From Caenibius sp. WL (GTDB lineage Bacteria > Pseudomonadota > Alphaproteobacteria > Sphingomonadales > Sphingomonadaceae), in assembly GCF_019803445.1 (NCBI RefSeq), contig NZ_CP081844.1, positions 3,298,501-3,362,500 on the forward strand: a stretch of DNA of 64,000 nt, written 5' to 3'. Positions within the stretch are counted from its first letter, which is position 1; each line of letters begins with the position of its first letter. Made by a program: the position numbers and the translations under genes. The notes beneath the pieces are model-generated. The model was not told where the DNA came from and searched no databases. It saw nothing but the letters and a program-made list of their open reading frames with translations. Positions 44,084-53,182 of this stretch are shown one piece after another.

Positions 44084-44105
44084 TAGATGTACATTGGTAC
44101 ATCTA
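44084..44105. repeat. Perfect inverted repeat TAGATGTAC-ATTG-GTACATCTA
   Basis: Nine-bp perfect arms around 4 nt, lying 37-58 nt beyond the 3' end of tRNA-Thr. It is AT-rich in a GC-rich setting and is not followed by a T tract on either strand. Confidence 0.6.
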
Positions 44106-44141
44106 CCAACCGAGCGGAAGTCTACTAAATGATTGGAAAAG

Positions 44142-44217
44142 TGGTGCCGCTTAGGTGACTCGAACACCTGGCCCCATCATTACGAATGATGTGCTCTACC
44201 AACTGAGCTAAAGCGGC
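44142..44217 (-). tRNA. tRNA-Thr (anticodon CGT)
   Basis: On the minus strand the acceptor GCCGCTT (44211-44217) pairs with AAGCGGC, followed by A and an encoded CCA (44142-44145). The anticodon arm CATCA-TTCGTAA-TGATG places CGT at the anticodon, reading ACG (Thr). The T arm contains GTTCGAGTC. Length is 76 nt with CCA. Confidence 0.95.
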
Positions 44218-44333
44218 ACTGCGGGCAGCGCTCTATCGGCGTTCCGCGATGGGTGCAATCGCTTTTGTCGGAAATTATCCAGCGGGGCGCAAATTTCCCG
44301 CCCTCCCCCGGCCTAGCTCAGGAAAAGGCCGGA

Positions 44334-44933
44334 TTACTTGGCCGCGAACAGCAGGTGGCCCACGCCCAACCGGTCCAGGACATCACCGATATCGCGGCGG
44401 CTGACGGCAAAGCAGCCCTGGCTGCGCCCGACTCTGCCCTGGCTTTCCACCACTTGCCCGCTGACGTAATCCGCGCCGTGAATCACGATCGCGCGATGGA
44501 GCGCATTGCTGTTCTCCGCATCCAGTCCATCCAGCCGCCGGGAATAACCGTGCTGCCCATAATAGGAAGGCCCCACCACATAAGCGCCATCCGACGACGC
44601 GTTCGAGCCGGGGCGGTTGGAAAACCGCTGCACCCAGCCGCTGTTGCCCGGGTCCGACCCGCTGCCATGGGCGACGAGATAGGAAATCAGCACTCTGCCA
44701 TTGGTCACGCTGACAAGATGGAAACGCGCCTCACGCGAATGGGCCGAGAAATCGACCAGCCCGACCAGATCGCGGTTGGCGATTCGATAGGCATGGGTAT
44801 CGAGCGCCATCAGGGCGCGCGGCAGCAGGTCCGGCCGTTCGGCGGCGCGGACCTGGGCAAAAGCACGGGGGGCGAACAGACTGGCCGTTCCCGCAACGGC
44901 CGCGCCGAGAAACAGGCGCCGATTACATTTCAT
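44334..44933 (-). CDS. Murein L,D-transpeptidase-like protein, exported
   Basis: 199 residues. The N-terminus 'CNRRLFLGAAVAGTASLFAPRAFA' is a twin-arginine-like signal (RRLFL) cut near residue 27. The core has 'RFHLVSVTNGRVLISYLVAHG', 'IVIHGADYVSG' and 'GRSQGCFAVSRRD', the HxxG and SxGC signatures of the L,D-transpeptidase catalytic-domain family with the nucleophile Cys. It probably acts on peptidoglycan cross-links or a related peptide in the periplasm; catalytic activity is inferred from motifs. Confidence 0.87.
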   Translation of the reverse strand: MKCNRRLFLGAAVAGTASLFAPRAFAQVRAAERPDLLPRALMALDTHAYRIANRDLVGLVDFSAHSREARFHLVSVTNGRVLISYLVAHGSGSDPGNSGWVQRFSNRPGSNASSDGAYVVGPSYYGQHGYSRRLDGLDAENSNALHRAIVIHGADYVSGQVVESQGRVGRSQGCFAVSRRDIGDVLDRLGVGHLLFAAK

Positions 44934-45078
44934 GCGTCACGATCCCAGACGACTTCCGTGTGTACTGTAATGGCGGGGCCCCGCGCCGCGCAAGCCGCAA
45001 GTTCAACGACCGGACGCAGCGGCCGGATAATCGCAATCGGCCCTTGCCTGATCTCCCGCCAGACGTGATCATGCCCCC

Positions 45079-46008
45079 ATGCCGAGCATCGCGACTCTGA
45101 CTCTCAATCCGACGATCGACACCGCTTACGAAGTCGATCGCGTCTTTCCCACGCACAAGATGCGCACGATCAAGGAACAGTACGATCCGGGCGGCGGCGG
45201 CATCAATGTCGCGCGGGTTTTCAAACGGCTGGGGGGCGATGCGCATTGCTATTACCTGTCCGGAGGGGCGACCGGCGTGGCGCTGGATGGGCTGCTGGAC
45301 CAGCACCAGCTGCCCCGGACGGCGATCGCCATCGCCGGGCCGACCCGCATCAGCGCCTCGCTCTATGATCGGGGAAGCGGGCAGGAATACCGCGTCGTTC
45401 CCGCGGGCCCCACTGTCGCACCCGCCGAATGGCAGGCCTGCCTCGACGTTCTGGCGACAGCCGCGTGCGATTATCTCGTTGTCAGCGGATCGCTGGCCCC
45501 CGGGATACCGGACGATTTCTATGCGCGCGTGGCCGCCACCGCCGCGGCGCGCGGGATCAAGGTGGTGCTCGACAGTTCCGGCGCGGGGCTGCGCGAAGGG
45601 CTGGCAAGCGGGCACATCCACCTGTTCAAGCCCAGCCTTGGCGAACTGCGCCAGTTGTCCGGCCTGCCGCTCGAAAGCGATGGCGAGATTGCGGCCGCCG
45701 CGCAGGCCGTGGTCGCCAGCGGGCAGACGGATCTCGTCGCCGTGACCATGGGGCACGAAGGGGCCCTGTTGGCCAGCAAGGACGGCTGCATCCGCCTTCC
45801 TGCTCTGCCGATCGAAGCCGTCAGCACCGTCGGCGCGGGCGACTGCTTCGTGGCGGGCATGGTCTTCGCCCTGGCCAGCGGCCAGACCCCGGCGGAAGCG
45901 TTCCGGTTCGGCATCGCCGCGGGATCGGCGGCGGTGCTGACGCCCGGAACCGATCTGGCCCATCCCGCCGATATCGAACGGCTGCTGCCGCAAGTCGGCC
46001 CCGTCTGA
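45079..46008 (+). CDS. pfkB: PfkB-family sugar kinase (6-phosphofructokinase II type)
   Basis: 309 residues. 'IATLTLNPTIDTAYEVDRV' at the N-terminus, the sugar-binding 'DPGGGGINVARVFKRLGG' (about residues 36-53), 'VVSGSLAPGIPDDFYA' and the ATP/anion-hole signature 'STVGAGDCFVAGMVFALA' (about 251-268; Asp as base) place it in the PfkB/1-phosphofructokinase/LacC group, nearest E. coli Pfk-2. It phosphorylates a hexose phosphate; which one is not certain. Confidence 0.85.
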   Translation: MPSIATLTLNPTIDTAYEVDRVFPTHKMRTIKEQYDPGGGGINVARVFKRLGGDAHCYYLSGGATGVALDGLLDQHQLPRTAIAIAGPTRISASLYDRGSGQEYRVVPAGPTVAPAEWQACLDVLATAACDYLVVSGSLAPGIPDDFYARVAATAAARGIKVVLDSSGAGLREGLASGHIHLFKPSLGELRQLSGLPLESDGEIAAAAQAVVASGQTDLVAVTMGHEGALLASKDGCIRLPALPIEAVSTVGAGDCFVAGMVFALASGQTPAEAFRFGIAAGSAAVLTPGTDLAHPADIERLLPQVGPV

Positions 46009-46147
46009 CCGCTTCCCGCCGGGCGCCGCCTGTTCGCGCCGGATTTTCGCCATGGCGCCACAAACGGACGACCCCCTGCCGTATTGGCTGGTCTCTGCCC
46101 CGGGAATGCAGGAAAATCGCCCCCGGGAAAACAGGCAGAGGACGATC

Positions 46148-47239
46148 ATGACCAGCCCCACGGGAAGCAAGCAGCACGGACTGTCGCATATCTGGCGCGA
46201 GTTCTGCGCCCAGCTGGCCGAAGCGGGCGAAGTGCTCGACCGGGCGGAAGCGCCGGACAGCGAATTCGATCAGGCCGAAGGATTGCGCTATCTCAGCCGC
46301 CTGACGCGCACCGCGCTCAACATGCTGGTGGATTCGGGCGATCCCGATTTTCCGCGGATTTTCCAGCTCACCGATGACAAGATCAAGATCGGGGCGGACA
46401 ATCCCGACAATATCTATCAGCAGGCCGTCGTGCGCGGGGACCGGGATTATCGCATCTGGGGCAAGCGCGGCACCGTACCCTATCTCAGCATCGGATCGAA
46501 AGCGAACCGCTACGCCATCGACGGCACGATGACATCCACCGGCGAAATCGAATTCGCCGATGTGGCGCTGGATGCCGATGGCAATTTCGAAATCATCGTC
46601 AGCGCGAAGGAACAGCCGGGCAACTGGCTGCCGATGGCGCAAGACACCACCTTCCTGATTATCCGGCAGACGTTCGAGGACAAGGCGACCCAGATCCCGG
46701 CCGAATTCCATATCGAACGGATCGGCGACGGCCCCGCAGTCCCCGCGCTGCTGACCCCCACCGCGATCACGGATCAGTTGCGCGGTTCGGCCGCCTGGGT
46801 GCGCGGCACCGCCAACACGTTCGCGGACTGGTCCGAATGGTTCAAAAGCCAGCCCAACCGGATTTATGATGGCGATCAATCGGTGTTCTATCGCGGCGGC
46901 GGCGATCCCAAGATCTGGTATGGCCATATCTATTTCGATCTGGCGCCGGATGAAGCACTGGTGCTCGAAGTTCAGCCCCCCGCAAACTGCCGCATGTGGA
47001 ATTTCCAGATCGACAACTGGTGGATGGAATCGCTCGATCACGTGCATCAGAAAGTCTGGCTGAACAACGCACAGGCCCGTTACGAGGCGGATGGCCGCGT
47101 GGTGCTGGTCTGCGCGGACCGCGATCCGGGCTTCGGCAACTGGATCGATCTGGCAGGCCATCGCAAGGGCACCGGCCTGTGGCGCTGGATCGAGGCGGAT
47201 GCCCATCCCGTTCCCGAGTGCCGCATTATCAAGCTGTGA
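46148..47239 (+). CDS. DUF1214 domain protein
   Basis: 363 residues, no signal peptide. The C-terminal part 'PKIWYGHIYFDLAPDEALVLEVQPP' in outline, 'CRMWNFQIDNWWMESLDHV' and 'RVVLVCADRDPGFGNWIDLAGH' has the Trp-rich beta pattern of DUF1214, a family of unknown function seen beside catabolic and surface genes. AGAGGA precedes the ATG at 46148. It is followed 20 nt later by an AraC regulator in the same direction, likely co-transcribed. Confidence 0.82.
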   Translation: MTSPTGSKQHGLSHIWREFCAQLAEAGEVLDRAEAPDSEFDQAEGLRYLSRLTRTALNMLVDSGDPDFPRIFQLTDDKIKIGADNPDNIYQQAVVRGDRDYRIWGKRGTVPYLSIGSKANRYAIDGTMTSTGEIEFADVALDADGNFEIIVSAKEQPGNWLPMAQDTTFLIIRQTFEDKATQIPAEFHIERIGDGPAVPALLTPTAITDQLRGSAAWVRGTANTFADWSEWFKSQPNRIYDGDQSVFYRGGGDPKIWYGHIYFDLAPDEALVLEVQPPANCRMWNFQIDNWWMESLDHVHQKVWLNNAQARYEADGRVVLVCADRDPGFGNWIDLAGHRKGTGLWRWIEADAHPVPECRIIKL

Positions 47240-47259
47240 TCGCGGGCCGGGGGCGGGCC

Positions 47260-48168
47260 ATGCAACACAACGCTTGCCATGATCCCGGCCGAGGACTTAT
47301 TTTGCGCGCCATGGCAAACAGCGATCTGGCAGAGTTCGGCTGGAACATCGTCGGCAGGCTCAGCGCTGGCGAGACCGAGGTCGTGCTCGCCGATCACCCT
47401 GCCGCCGACTGGATCGACCGCACCCATCTGCGCGACCGCCCGGCGCTCAGCCTGCTGCTATCCCCGCAAAGCAATCCTTCGCGCGGGTGCTTTCTCGGCA
47501 ACAACAACACCGAATGGCAGGTCTCGATGGGCAACATCGTGCTGATCCCCCCGGGGATGCCGATCAGGGTCCGCGCCGATTCGGTGCCGCCGCGCCGCCT
47601 GCTGAACTGCACTCTGCCCCTGCGCGGCGATATGGGGGGCATCGACGCGCTGGCCCGCCTGGAACAGTGCATGAATGTGCGCAACGGCGCGGTGCGCACC
47701 GCTTTGCAACGCATTGTCTCCGAACTGGAAGCGCCCGGCTTCGCTTCAAACGCGATCATCGAAGGCCTGGGCATCTATCTGTCCGGCGAACTCGCCAGCC
47801 TTCTCGCCGAAGACAGCAAGGCGGCGCGTTCAGGCGGCCTTGCCCCGTGGCAATTGCGCCGGATCGACGAGCATCTGCAAGACGGCAACTGGGACTGCCG
47901 CATCAGCGATCTTGCCACCTTGTGCGGCATCAGCGCCCGCCATCTGATGCGCGCTTTCCGCCAGAGCACCGGGCGTTCGCTGGCCGACTATATCGCCGCC
48001 GTGCGGGCCGATCATGCCCGCGCCCTGCTGCTGGACGAGACATTGTCCATTTCCGAAATCGCCCAGAGGCTGCGCTTTTCGCGGCCTGCCGGGTTCACCA
48101 CCGCTTTCCGCCGGCTCACCGGGCTGACGCCCAGCGCCTACCGCCAGTTCCAGCGCGCGCGCCACTGA
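47260..48168 (+). CDS. AraC-family transcriptional regulator
   Basis: About 302 residues. The N-terminal region resembles an AraC ligand/cupin-like domain ('GNIVLIPPGMPIRVRADSVPP'). The C-terminal 100 residues form the double HTH: 'WDCRISDLATLCGISARHLMRAFRQ' in outline with 'STGRSLADYI', then 'LSISEIAQRLRFSRPAGFTTAFRRLTG' in outline with 'LTPSAYRQFQ'. It may control the DUF1214 gene. The start could instead be ATG 47311 or TTG 47302, the latter with GAGGA 6 nt upstream. Confidence 0.88.
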   Translation: MQHNACHDPGRGLILRAMANSDLAEFGWNIVGRLSAGETEVVLADHPAADWIDRTHLRDRPALSLLLSPQSNPSRGCFLGNNNTEWQVSMGNIVLIPPGMPIRVRADSVPPRRLLNCTLPLRGDMGGIDALARLEQCMNVRNGAVRTALQRIVSELEAPGFASNAIIEGLGIYLSGELASLLAEDSKAARSGGLAPWQLRRIDEHLQDGNWDCRISDLATLCGISARHLMRAFRQSTGRSLADYIAAVRADHARALLLDETLSISEIAQRLRFSRPAGFTTAFRRLTGLTPSAYRQFQRARH

Positions 48169-48525
48169 TCCGGCGTTTCGTCACACCCGGCACGCCCTTC
48201 GCCGCAAACCGCGAAACCCGAAAGCCGTCCGCGCGTTGATCGCATGCCCCGAGTGGGCGCCGAACCGACCTTGCAAACGGAACGCGATCCATGGAGCAAG
48301 AGTGCGACAGGCTGCGCGCCAGGCAGCACGCATATCAGCGGCAGATGTTGCGGCAGGCCCTGCAACAGATGCACGAGCACGCTCTCCCCGCGCGCCAGCA
48401 GCAAATGCCCCAGCTGGATGAAACGAACGCGCTTTGGCGCGTCCGCCAGCAACAGCAGCGTCAGCAGCAAGGATGAAACGCCCGAACGGTGGAGCTGACA
48501 ATCGGCTGGTTTGTTCGAAAGTCTG
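48169..48525. other. Intergenic region with one doubtful small ORF
   Basis: 357 nt between the AraC gene and tRNA-Cys. An open frame at 48291-48476 (plus, 61 codons) would encode a Gln/Arg/His-rich helical peptide ('QHAYQRQMLRQALQQMHEH'). It has only a weak ribosome site and no family resemblance, so I do not call it a gene. No other structure seen. Confidence 0.4.
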
Positions 48526-48598
48526 GAGGCCCGAGCCGGAATCGAACCGGCGTATACGGATTTGCAGTCCGCTGCGTCACCACTCCGCCATCGGGCCT
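48526..48598 (-). tRNA. tRNA-Cys (anticodon GCA)
   Basis: On the minus strand GGCCCGA (48592-48598) pairs with TCGGGCC, then T and an encoded CCA (48526-48529). The anticodon arm GCGGA-CTGCAAA-TCCGT gives GCA (Cys). The T arm has GGTTCGATTCC. Confidence 0.95.
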
Positions 48599-48676
48599 CA
48601 GGCGCAGAATTGCGTGGGAAGCGGGCCACTAGCCCAAGGCGGGCGGCAGTGCAATCCGCTTTGACGCAATTGTTGG

Positions 48677-48704
48677 GGGCGCACGCAAAAAACTGCGTGC
48701 GCCC
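48677..48704 (-). terminator. Hairpin terminator behind the aminotransferase gene
   Basis: GGGCGCACGCA (48677-48687) pairs perfectly with TGCGTGCGCCC (48694-48704) around an A-rich 6-nt loop, 7 nt past the stop. No T run follows, so termination may be Rho-assisted. Confidence 0.5.
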
Positions 48705-48710
48705 GCCGTG

Positions 48711-49910
48711 TCATGCCGCCGTGGTGTTGACCCCCATCGACTGGAGGTAGCGCTTCACGTTGCGCGCCGCCTGGCGCAGACGCTGCTCGTTCTCGACCAT
48801 GGCGATACGGACATAGCCTTCGCCATCTTCGCCATAGCCCACGCCCGGCGCCACAGCGACTTCGGCATGAGTGAGCAACTGCTTCGAGAATTCGAGGCTG
48901 CCCATATGCTTCAACGCCGGAGGCAGCGGCGCCCAGGCGAACATCGAAGCCTTGGGCGGCGGGATATCCCAACCGGCCCGGCCGAACGCTTCCACCATCA
49001 CATCGCGGCGCTTCTGATAGAGCGTGCGGTTTTTCTCGACGATATCCTGCGGGCCGTTGAGCGCGGCGCACGCCGCCGCCTGAATCGGGGTGAACGCGCC
49101 GTAATCGAGATAGGACTTCACCCGCTTGAGCGCGGCAATCAGCTTGGCATTGCCGACCGCGAAGCCGACGCGCCAACCCGCCATCGAGAATGTCTTCGAC
49201 ATGGAGGTGAATTCCACCGCCACATCCTTCGCCCCCGGCACTTCGAGGATCGAGCGGGTCGGATTGCCGTCGAAATAGAGTTCGGAATAGGCGAGATCGG
49301 ACAGGACCCAGACCTTGTTTTCCTTCGCCCAGGCCACCAGCCGTTCGTAGAAGGCCAGGTCCACCGTTTCCGCCGTGGGGTTCGACGGGTAATTGACGAT
49401 CAGCACCGAAGGGCGCGGCACTGTGAAGGCCATCGCGCGTTCGAGCGATTCCCAATAGCGTTCATCAGGCGTGGTCGGCACCGAACGGATCGTCGCCCCG
49501 GCGATGATGAAGCCGAACGTGTGGATCGGATAGCTGGGATTGGGCGCCAGAACCACATCGCCGGGCGCGGTGATCGCGGTGGCAAGGCTGGCCAGCCCTT
49601 CTTTCGAGCCCATCGTCATCACGACTTCGGTTTCCGGGTCCAGATCGACGCCGAAGCGGCGACCATAGTAATTGGCCTGCGCGCGGCGGATGCCGGGAAT
49701 GCCCGAGGATGCGGAATAACCGTGCGCATCGGGCTTCTGGGCCACTTCACACAGCTTGTCGATCACGTGCTGCGGCGGCGGCAGATCGGGGTTGCCCATG
49801 CCAAGGTCGATGATGTCGCGTCCCGCCTGCCGCGCTGCCGCTCGCATCGCGTTTACTTCGGCGATGACATAGGGGGGCAGGCGCTTGATGCGGTAAAACT
49901 CGTCTTCCAT
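48711..49910 (-). CDS. Class I/II aminotransferase, AlaC-like
   Basis: 399 residues, PLP-dependent fold type I. 'DLGMGNPDLPPPQHVID' near residue 35, 'SYPIHTFGFIIAGA', 'VNYPSNPTAETVDLAFY', 'LSDLAYSELYFDG' (the Asp/Tyr that hold PLP) and the Schiff-base Lys in 'SMSKTFSMAGWRVGF' (about residue 239) are present. Sequence order and length resemble the alanine aminotransferase AlaC/YfdZ and LL-diaminopimelate aminotransferase group. It likely makes alanine or related amino acids. The start at 49910 is supported by AAGG just upstream. Confidence 0.87.
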   Translation of the reverse strand: MEDEFYRIKRLPPYVIAEVNAMRAAARQAGRDIIDLGMGNPDLPPPQHVIDKLCEVAQKPDAHGYSASSGIPGIRRAQANYYGRRFGVDLDPETEVVMTMGSKEGLASLATAITAPGDVVLAPNPSYPIHTFGFIIAGATIRSVPTTPDERYWESLERAMAFTVPRPSVLIVNYPSNPTAETVDLAFYERLVAWAKENKVWVLSDLAYSELYFDGNPTRSILEVPGAKDVAVEFTSMSKTFSMAGWRVGFAVGNAKLIAALKRVKSYLDYGAFTPIQAAACAALNGPQDIVEKNRTLYQKRRDVMVEAFGRAGWDIPPPKASMFAWAPLPPALKHMGSLEFSKQLLTHAEVAVAPGVGYGEDGEGYVRIAMVENEQRLRQAARNVKRYLQSMGVNTTAA

Positions 49911-50075
49911 GACCTTAAGATTTCCGTTTTCGCCGGCGGGATTGCCGGGCTTCCATGACTCTAGGCGATAAACTCCACCACGCAAATGGCGTTTCGCCTT
50001 GCATCATGGCCGATCCCCCTGCCACATGTCGCCTTGGGCTGCATGAAAATTCGTGCATGGCGGGAGGAGGATTTG

Positions 50076-51956
50076 ATGAGCGAAGACCAATCACCCGACT
50101 TCGGCACTCTGATCAGCCAGTTGGTCGCCCTTCAAGGCAACGCGGCGCAGCAGTGGTTCCAGCAGATGCTGCCGCAGACCGCGCACAAGTTTTCCGATCC
50201 GGGCGCGATGGCCGAATGGATGGGTGTCGCGCACCGGCTGCAAACCATGTGGCTGGCATTCCAGAGTGAGCGCGCCGGGGCGGCGATGCCCACCAATCCC
50301 TTCACCGATCCGGGCAAATGGCTGGAACTGGCCACGCGCTTCGTCCAGCAGTCGCCCCTGGCCGATCCGCAGCGCCAGCAGAAGCTGTGGGCCGACAGCA
50401 TGACTCTGTGGGACAGCGTGCTCGGCCAGTATGGCCTTGGCCGCGGGGCCGCTGACGAAGACAGGCCGAACGAACCGAAACTGCCGCGCCAGGACAAGCG
50501 CTTCGCCGATCCCAAATGGCGCGAGCAGCCGTTCTTCGCCGTCGTCCATCAGACTTACCTGATGATCGCCGAACAGCTCGAAGCGATGGTCGAATCGTTC
50601 GAGGGGTTGAGCGAGGATCGGCGCGACCAGATGCGGTTCGTCACCCGCGTGCTGATCGAAGCGCTGAGCCCGGCCAATTTCCCGCTCACCAATCCCGCCG
50701 TGGTCGACCGCACGCTGGAAACCAAGGGCGAGAATCTGGTCAAGGGAATGGAGCACCTGCTGGCCGATCTCAAACGCGGCCAATTGACTCACACCTCGCC
50801 CACCGCGTTCAAGCTGGGCGAGAATATTGCGGTGACGCCGGGGGATGTCGTCTATCAGACCCCGCTGTTCCAGTTGATCCAGTACAAGCCGACAACGCCC
50901 AAAGTGCTGGAAACGCCGCTGGTGATCTTCCCGCCGTGGATCAACCGCTATTATATCCTCGATCTCAATCCGAAGAAGAGCTTCATCCGCTGGGCCGTGG
51001 AACAGGGGCTGACGGTGTTTGTCGTCTCGTGGAAATCGGCCGATGCCTCGATGGGCGATCTGACGCAGGACGATTATATCCGGGCCCAGATCGAAGCGAT
51101 CGACGCGGTGCGCGAACGGCTGAAAGTCCCCGCCGCCCACACGCTCGGCTATTGCGTGGCGGGCACCACGCTGGCCGCGACGCTGGCCGTGCTGGCGCGC
51201 CGGGGCGAAGCGGAAAAGGTCGCCAGCACGACGTTCTTCACCGCGCAGGTCGATTTCGAGCGCGCGGGCGATCTCAAGATTTTCATCGACGACCTGCCGC
51301 TCAAGCTGGTCGATGAACTGAGCGAGGACGGCTATCTCGACGGGCGCTATCTCGCCGCCACGTTCAATCTGCTGCGGGGGCGCGAACTGATCTGGAACTA
51401 CGTCATCAACAACTACCTGATGGGGGAAGACTATCCGGCGTTCGATCTGCTTCACTGGAACAGCGACACCACCAATCTCCCGGCGCTCTGGCACAAGGCC
51501 TATCTGCGCGACCTTTATCGCGACAACAAACTGGTGGTGCCCGATGCCCTCAGCGCGGACGGCACGCCTATCGATCTCACCCGCATCCAGACGCCGGCCT
51601 ATATCCAGGCCGGGCGCGAAGATCACATTTCCCCGCCTGAAAGCGTGTTCCGCATCACCCGGCACCTGCGCGGCCCGATGCGCTTCGTGCTGGCCGGTTC
51701 GGGGCATATCGCGGGCGTGGTCAATCCTCCCGATGCGCGGAAGTACCAGTACTGGATCAACGAAGACCCGGCCGGTTCGCTGGAGGAATTCACCGCAGGG
51801 GCGACGGAGCATCCGGGAAGCTGGTGGCCCGACTGGATCGAGTGGATTCGCACGCATGGCGACAAAACGGTGGCCGCGCGCGGCAAGCGGAAACCGGGCG
51901 GAAAGAACGATTCCGTCATAGAACCGGCCCCGGGGCAGTACGTCAAGACCCGCTGA
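50076..51956 (+). CDS. phaC: Class I poly(3-hydroxyalkanoate) synthase
   Basis: 626 residues, about the usual length of class I PhaC. The N-terminal region contains 'RFADPKWREQPFFAVVHQTYLM', the catalytic domain 'PLVIFPPWINRYYILDLNPKKSF' in outline, and the lipase-box variant 'LGYCVAGTTLA' with the nucleophile Cys at about residue 360. The acid in 'AGREDHISPPESVF' and His in 'GSGHIAGVVNPP' complete the triad. It polymerises 3-hydroxyacyl-CoA into storage granules. GGGAGGAGG precedes ATG 50076. A phasin gene follows downstream with its own promoter. Confidence 0.95.
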   Translation: MSEDQSPDFGTLISQLVALQGNAAQQWFQQMLPQTAHKFSDPGAMAEWMGVAHRLQTMWLAFQSERAGAAMPTNPFTDPGKWLELATRFVQQSPLADPQRQQKLWADSMTLWDSVLGQYGLGRGAADEDRPNEPKLPRQDKRFADPKWREQPFFAVVHQTYLMIAEQLEAMVESFEGLSEDRRDQMRFVTRVLIEALSPANFPLTNPAVVDRTLETKGENLVKGMEHLLADLKRGQLTHTSPTAFKLGENIAVTPGDVVYQTPLFQLIQYKPTTPKVLETPLVIFPPWINRYYILDLNPKKSFIRWAVEQGLTVFVVSWKSADASMGDLTQDDYIRAQIEAIDAVRERLKVPAAHTLGYCVAGTTLAATLAVLARRGEAEKVASTTFFTAQVDFERAGDLKIFIDDLPLKLVDELSEDGYLDGRYLAATFNLLRGRELIWNYVINNYLMGEDYPAFDLLHWNSDTTNLPALWHKAYLRDLYRDNKLVVPDALSADGTPIDLTRIQTPAYIQAGREDHISPPESVFRITRHLRGPMRFVLAGSGHIAGVVNPPDARKYQYWINEDPAGSLEEFTAGATEHPGSWWPDWIEWIRTHGDKTVAARGKRKPGGKNDSVIEPAPGQYVKTR

Positions 51957-52054
51957 GGATCGATTTAAAGATAGGATTACTCTTTTCCCGCAGTGATTTA
52001 GACAGAGTTCCCCTCCTCCTCGGCACTGGCCCTCAAGCCGCGCTCCGCGAGCTA

Positions 52055-52117
52055 TTGTGCAGTGCACAAAAAATACTTGACTTCGCATGTGCGATGTCTA
52101 TTTTGTGCACTGCAACA
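52055..52117 (+). promoter_or_regulatory. Phasin promoter bracketed by two TGCA-rich palindromes (PhaR-type operators)
   Basis: TTGACT (52077-52082), a 16-nt spacer and TATTTT (52099-52104) form a sigma70-like promoter. Immediately upstream is the perfect palindrome TTGTGCA-G-TGCACAA (52055-52069); overlapping the -10 end is the related TTGTGCACTGCAACA (52103-52117). Repressors of the PhaR family are reported to bind TGC-rich sites at phasin promoters and to release when granules form, so these are candidate operators. phaR itself is not in the window. Confidence 0.65.
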
Positions 52118-52151
52118 TGAGCCCGATCGGGGCCAAGTTCGAGGAGCGAGC

Positions 52152-52979
52152 ATGTCCAACGACAGCCAGATCAAGGCCATCGAAACGGCCGAAAAAGCCA
52201 AAGCCCCCGAAGCTGCGGCTGTGAAGATTGCCGAAACGCCGAAGCCTGTTGTGGCTGACGTCAAGGTTCCCGCCCAGCCCGTTGCGGCGGCCAAGCCCGC
52301 AGCACAGCCTGCACCCGTGAAGGCCCCGGCCGCACCGGCCGCCGCCGTGTCGGCAAAGCCTGCTGCACCGGCGAAGAAGGCCGTGGGACGCAAGGCTGGC
52401 AAGAAGCCTGCCGTAGCGGCCAAGCCCGCCCCGGCGAAGAAGGCCGCTGCCAAGAAGGCTGCGCCCGTGCGCAAGGCCAAGACTGTCAAAACTGCCGTAA
52501 ATGCTCTGACCATTCCCCAAATCAAGGAAAAGATCATGTCCAAAGCCACCACGCAGAAAGATCTTTCGAAGCTGCTCGACAACGCTGTGAGCACCGTAAA
52601 GACCCAGGCCAAGGCCGCTTATGCCAAGGGCAGCGCAGTTGCCGGTGAAGTCGGCGAACTGTCCAAGGGCAACATCGAAGCCGTTGTTGAATCGGGCAAG
52701 ATTCTCGCCAACGGCGTGAAGGCGATCAGCGCCGACTACGTCGCTGAAACGAAGAGCGCTTATGAAACCGCCACCGGCGATTTCAAGAAGCTGGCCGCTG
52801 TCAAGTCGCCGACCGAGCTGTTCCAGCTCCAGGGCGAACTTATGCGCCGCAACTTCGACGCCGCCGTTGCGTTCGGTTCGAAGGAAACCGAAAAGCTCGT
52901 CAAGCTGAGCAACGACACGTTCGCGCCGATTTCGAACCGCGTCAGCCTGATTGTCGACAAGGTTTCGAAGGCCGTCTGA
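52152..52979 (+). CDS. phaP: Phasin with a histone-like N-terminal extension
   Basis: 275 residues. From about residue 129 ('[21 protein letters not shown]') to the end is a phasin_2-type helical domain ('[41 protein letters not shown]' in outline), which coats PHA granules. The first 128 residues are Ala, Lys and Pro rich with AKKA and AAKP repeats ('[16 protein letters not shown]'), like the DNA-binding tail of Pseudomonas PhaF, but here at the N-terminus. GAGGAGCG precedes the ATG. Regulation by the TGCA palindromes upstream is likely. Confidence 0.88.
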   Translation: MSNDSQIKAIETAEKAKAPEAAAVKIAETPKPVVADVKVPAQPVAAAKPAAQPAPVKAPAAPAAAVSAKPAAPAKKAVGRKAGKKPAVAAKPAPAKKAAAKKAAPVRKAKTVKTAVNALTIPQIKEKIMSKATTQKDLSKLLDNAVSTVKTQAKAAYAKGSAVAGEVGELSKGNIEAVVESGKILANGVKAISADYVAETKSAYETATGDFKKLAAVKSPTELFQLQGELMRRNFDAAVAFGSKETEKLVKLSNDTFAPISNRVSLIVDKVSKAV

Positions 52980-52993
52980 ACCTTCATATCTTA

Positions 52994-53020
52994 GCGCCGG
53001 GTGCCTCCTACCCCCGGCGC
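52994..53020 (+). terminator. Hairpin after the phasin gene
   Basis: GCGCCGGG (52994-53001) pairs with CCCGGCGC (53013-53020), 15 nt after the stop; no T tract follows. Confidence 0.45.
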
Positions 53021-53182
53021 GACACCAGCAGGCCGGGCAGTGCGAACTGTCCGGTCTGTTTCGTTTGCGGGCCCGGTTTTCCTGCCCGTTTGCCGGGTCG
53101 GCCCGCCGGCAGCCCGGCGCGGTTGCGCTTTTTGGGGTTTGCGGCCTTGCAGCCGACCGCTTCGATACGATATTCTCCCCCT

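Noticed and set aside
48291-48476. Gln/Arg-rich 61-codon frame after the AraC gene
   Set aside because: Weak ribosome site and low complexity; kept only as a remark on the intergenic region.
50091-52088. A 665-codon minus-strand open frame covering phaC
   Set aside because: Antisense shadow: the plus strand has all PhaC motifs, and the minus translation is Arg/His/Asp-rich with no family pattern.
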